This document shows, one piece after another, positions 5,412-6,439 of a stretch of DNA of 6,439 bases (its first letter is position 1; each line of letters opens with the position of its first letter). Below the pieces are notes generated by a model. That model was not told the DNA's origin and did no database searches. It saw nothing but the letters and a program-made list of their open reading frames with translations. Location: contig QNAR01000102.1 of the NCBI GenBank assembly GCA_003643975.1, forward strand, positions 1 to 6,439, in the 5' to 3' direction. Source of the DNA: Thermotogae bacterium. Lineage in GTDB: Bacteria > Thermotogota > Thermotogae > Petrotogales > Kosmotogaceae. Both the position numbers and the translations under genes were made by a program.

Positions 5412-6439
5412 TCATTTGCCAAGAATTTTTTCAGCTTCTTTTTGAGCCCATGCTGCAGTTTCTTCAGGTGTCCAGTCGTTGGCAAACATGTAATTGATAG
5501 CCTTTCCGATGATAAATGCACCGGAAATCTTGCTCATATCAGTTATGACATGCCCTTCATAGAAATCAAATCTCACAACGTTTTCCAGAGCGGAAATTAT
5601 TTCCTGTATCTTTTCACTACCATACCTTTCAAGAACAGGATTTTCAAGGAATTTCGGATTTGCAGCAATGGATTTCCTCGTAGGATTCATTCCACCGGGA
5701 GCCATATGCAGCCAGTATATGTAGTTGTTTCCAGTCATCAAGAACTTGACAAATTCCTTTGCTTCGATCCTGTTTTTTGTTCCCTCAAGGATACCAAGGG
5801 CAACAACCTGGCCATATGAACTTGGCTCTGTATTGGTCATGTAATTTGCAAAGCCTGTGTTTTCAACGAGTTTTGGATCAAACTTGTCAATTCTTCCCCT
5901 TTGAACTTCTTCCACAGCTATATCATCCATGATGTAAGTGGAATAGAAAATCATCGGGGCTTCGCCAGCAAGATATCCTTTTAGAGCATCCAATACTGTT
6001 GTATAACCCGGTTTTGAATATTTGCCAAGTTCTTTGTAGAACCTAAAAGCCTCTATCATCTCGGGTGTGTTGAAGGTTATATTACCTTCGAGGTCAATTG
6101 GTCTGGCACCATTGGCAAGGGCAACTTCAGTAAAGACCTGTTCGGCATAAGCATCAGCTTTTTTGGGAAGAATGATACCATAGATACCATTATCCGGATC
6201 ATTGAGTTCTTTCGCTGCCTTGAGAATGTCTTCCCAGGCGATAGGTGCTTTAAGGCCCTTGGCATCGAACATGTCCTTCCTGTACCAGATTCCCTGCACC
6301 CATGCATGGAAAGGAATCGCGTAATAGCCACCGCTACCGTTAGATAGTAACCTTGAAGCGCCTGTGTAGACATCACCAAATTCATTGATTATATCCGTGG
6401 CTAGCTTTTCAGCCAGAAGCCCTTCGCTTCCGAGAAGGA
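5412..6439 (-). CDS. Sugar ABC transporter solute-binding protein, 5' end outside the window
   Basis: The frame is open from the TGA at 5414-5412 to the right edge, giving 341 visible C-terminal residues. About 80-100 residues, including the expected lipoprotein or Sec signal, should lie outside, since the family usually has 410-440. Counting from the edge, residues 34-57 hold the family-typical stretch GSGGYYAIPFHAWVQGIWYR followed by KDMF, then APIAWEDILKAAKELN. Farther on are IFYSTYIMDD and a C-terminal block of helices ending in EAEKILGK. These match the SBP_bac_1/MalE-like class for CUT1 sugar importers. A GTG at 6299 could be taken for a start, but the conserved residues continue upstream of it, so it is internal. 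It acts outside the cytoplasmic membrane, delivering substrate to the two permeases encoded next. Several aromatic residues (W, Y, F) in conserved segments suit sugar stacking; the exact ligand cannot be read from sequence. Confidence 0.92.
   Translation of the reverse strand, partial: LLGSEGLLAEKLATDIINEFGDVYTGASRLLSNGSGGYYAIPFHAWVQGIWYRKDMFDAKGLKAPIAWEDILKAAKELNDPDNGIYGIILPKKADAYAEQVFTEVALANGARPIDLEGNITFNTPEMIEAFRFYKELGKYSKPGYTTVLDALKGYLAGEAPMIFYSTYIMDDIAVEEVQRGRIDKFDPKLVENTGFANYMTNTEPSSYGQVVALGILEGTKNRIEAKEFVKFLMTGNNYIYWLHMAPGGMNPTRKSIAANPKFLENPVLERYGSEKIQEIISALENVVRFDFYEGHVITDMSKISGAFIIGKAINYMFANDWTPEETAAWAQKEAEKILGK

Noticed and set aside
5274..5819. Long plus-strand open frame of 181 codons across the binding-protein 3' end
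   Set aside because: It is antisense to the binding-protein and permease genes, whose protein families are clear. It is Cys/Phe/Ser-rich with no recognisable motif and has no convincing ribosome binding site.
6297..6299. GTG as the start of the solute-binding protein
   Set aside because: The frame continues upstream with 46 stop-free codons up to the edge, including the conserved GSGGYYAIPFHAW stretch, so the gene is simply cut by the window.
1..6439. CRISPR arrays, tRNA/rRNA genes, insertion sequences, phage genes or long direct repeats
   Set aside because: Reading both strands I saw no spaced repeats, cloverleaf-like genes, transposase or phage-type proteins; nearly all of the window is explained by the metabolic and transport genes.

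Overview
The window looks like part of a bacterial chromosome of moderate, slightly AT-leaning base composition. Every gene supported here is on the minus strand. Strong Shine-Dalgarno sequences, tight gene packing and the protein types (MalE/F/G-like sugar importer, RpiR regulator, ~400-residue GT-A glucosylglycerate-synthase-like enzyme) suggest a Thermotogota bacterium, perhaps of the Kosmotoga/Mesotoga/Petrotoga kind. That assignment is inferred from protein flavour and not proven.

In transcription order (right to left): a 5'-truncated sugar ABC solute-binding protein (5412-6439, running off the right edge); a GC-rich hairpin with a T-run (5368-5394) just before the next gene; a MalF-like permease (4472-5356); a MalG-like permease (3507-4478, overlapping by 7 nt) with an unusual charged insert in its first extracytoplasmic loop; a GT-A glycosyltransferase of the glucosylglycerate/glucosyl-3-phosphoglycerate synthase type (2247-3452); and an RpiR-family regulator (1416-2243, TTG start 3 nt after the transferase stop). 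A strong intrinsic terminator (1375-1399) ends this operon. A separate unit follows: an extended -10 promoter candidate, an adjoining 8-5-8 inverted repeat, and an MFS transporter (151-1329). The left 150 nt hold the start signals and an open frame of a further possible gene that does not read cleanly from its best start codon.

No ATPase gene is present in the window, so the importer probably uses a shared MsmK/MalK-type ATPase or one encoded elsewhere.

Working hypothesis: the operon couples import of a small glycoside or sugar with synthesis of a glucosylglycerate-type compatible solute, under an RpiR regulator that senses a phosphorylated sugar or related metabolite. The most interesting points are this pairing of importer and synthase, the attenuator/anti-Shine-Dalgarno element after the binding-protein gene, the helical insert in the MalG-like subunit, and the operator-like repeat before the MFS gene.
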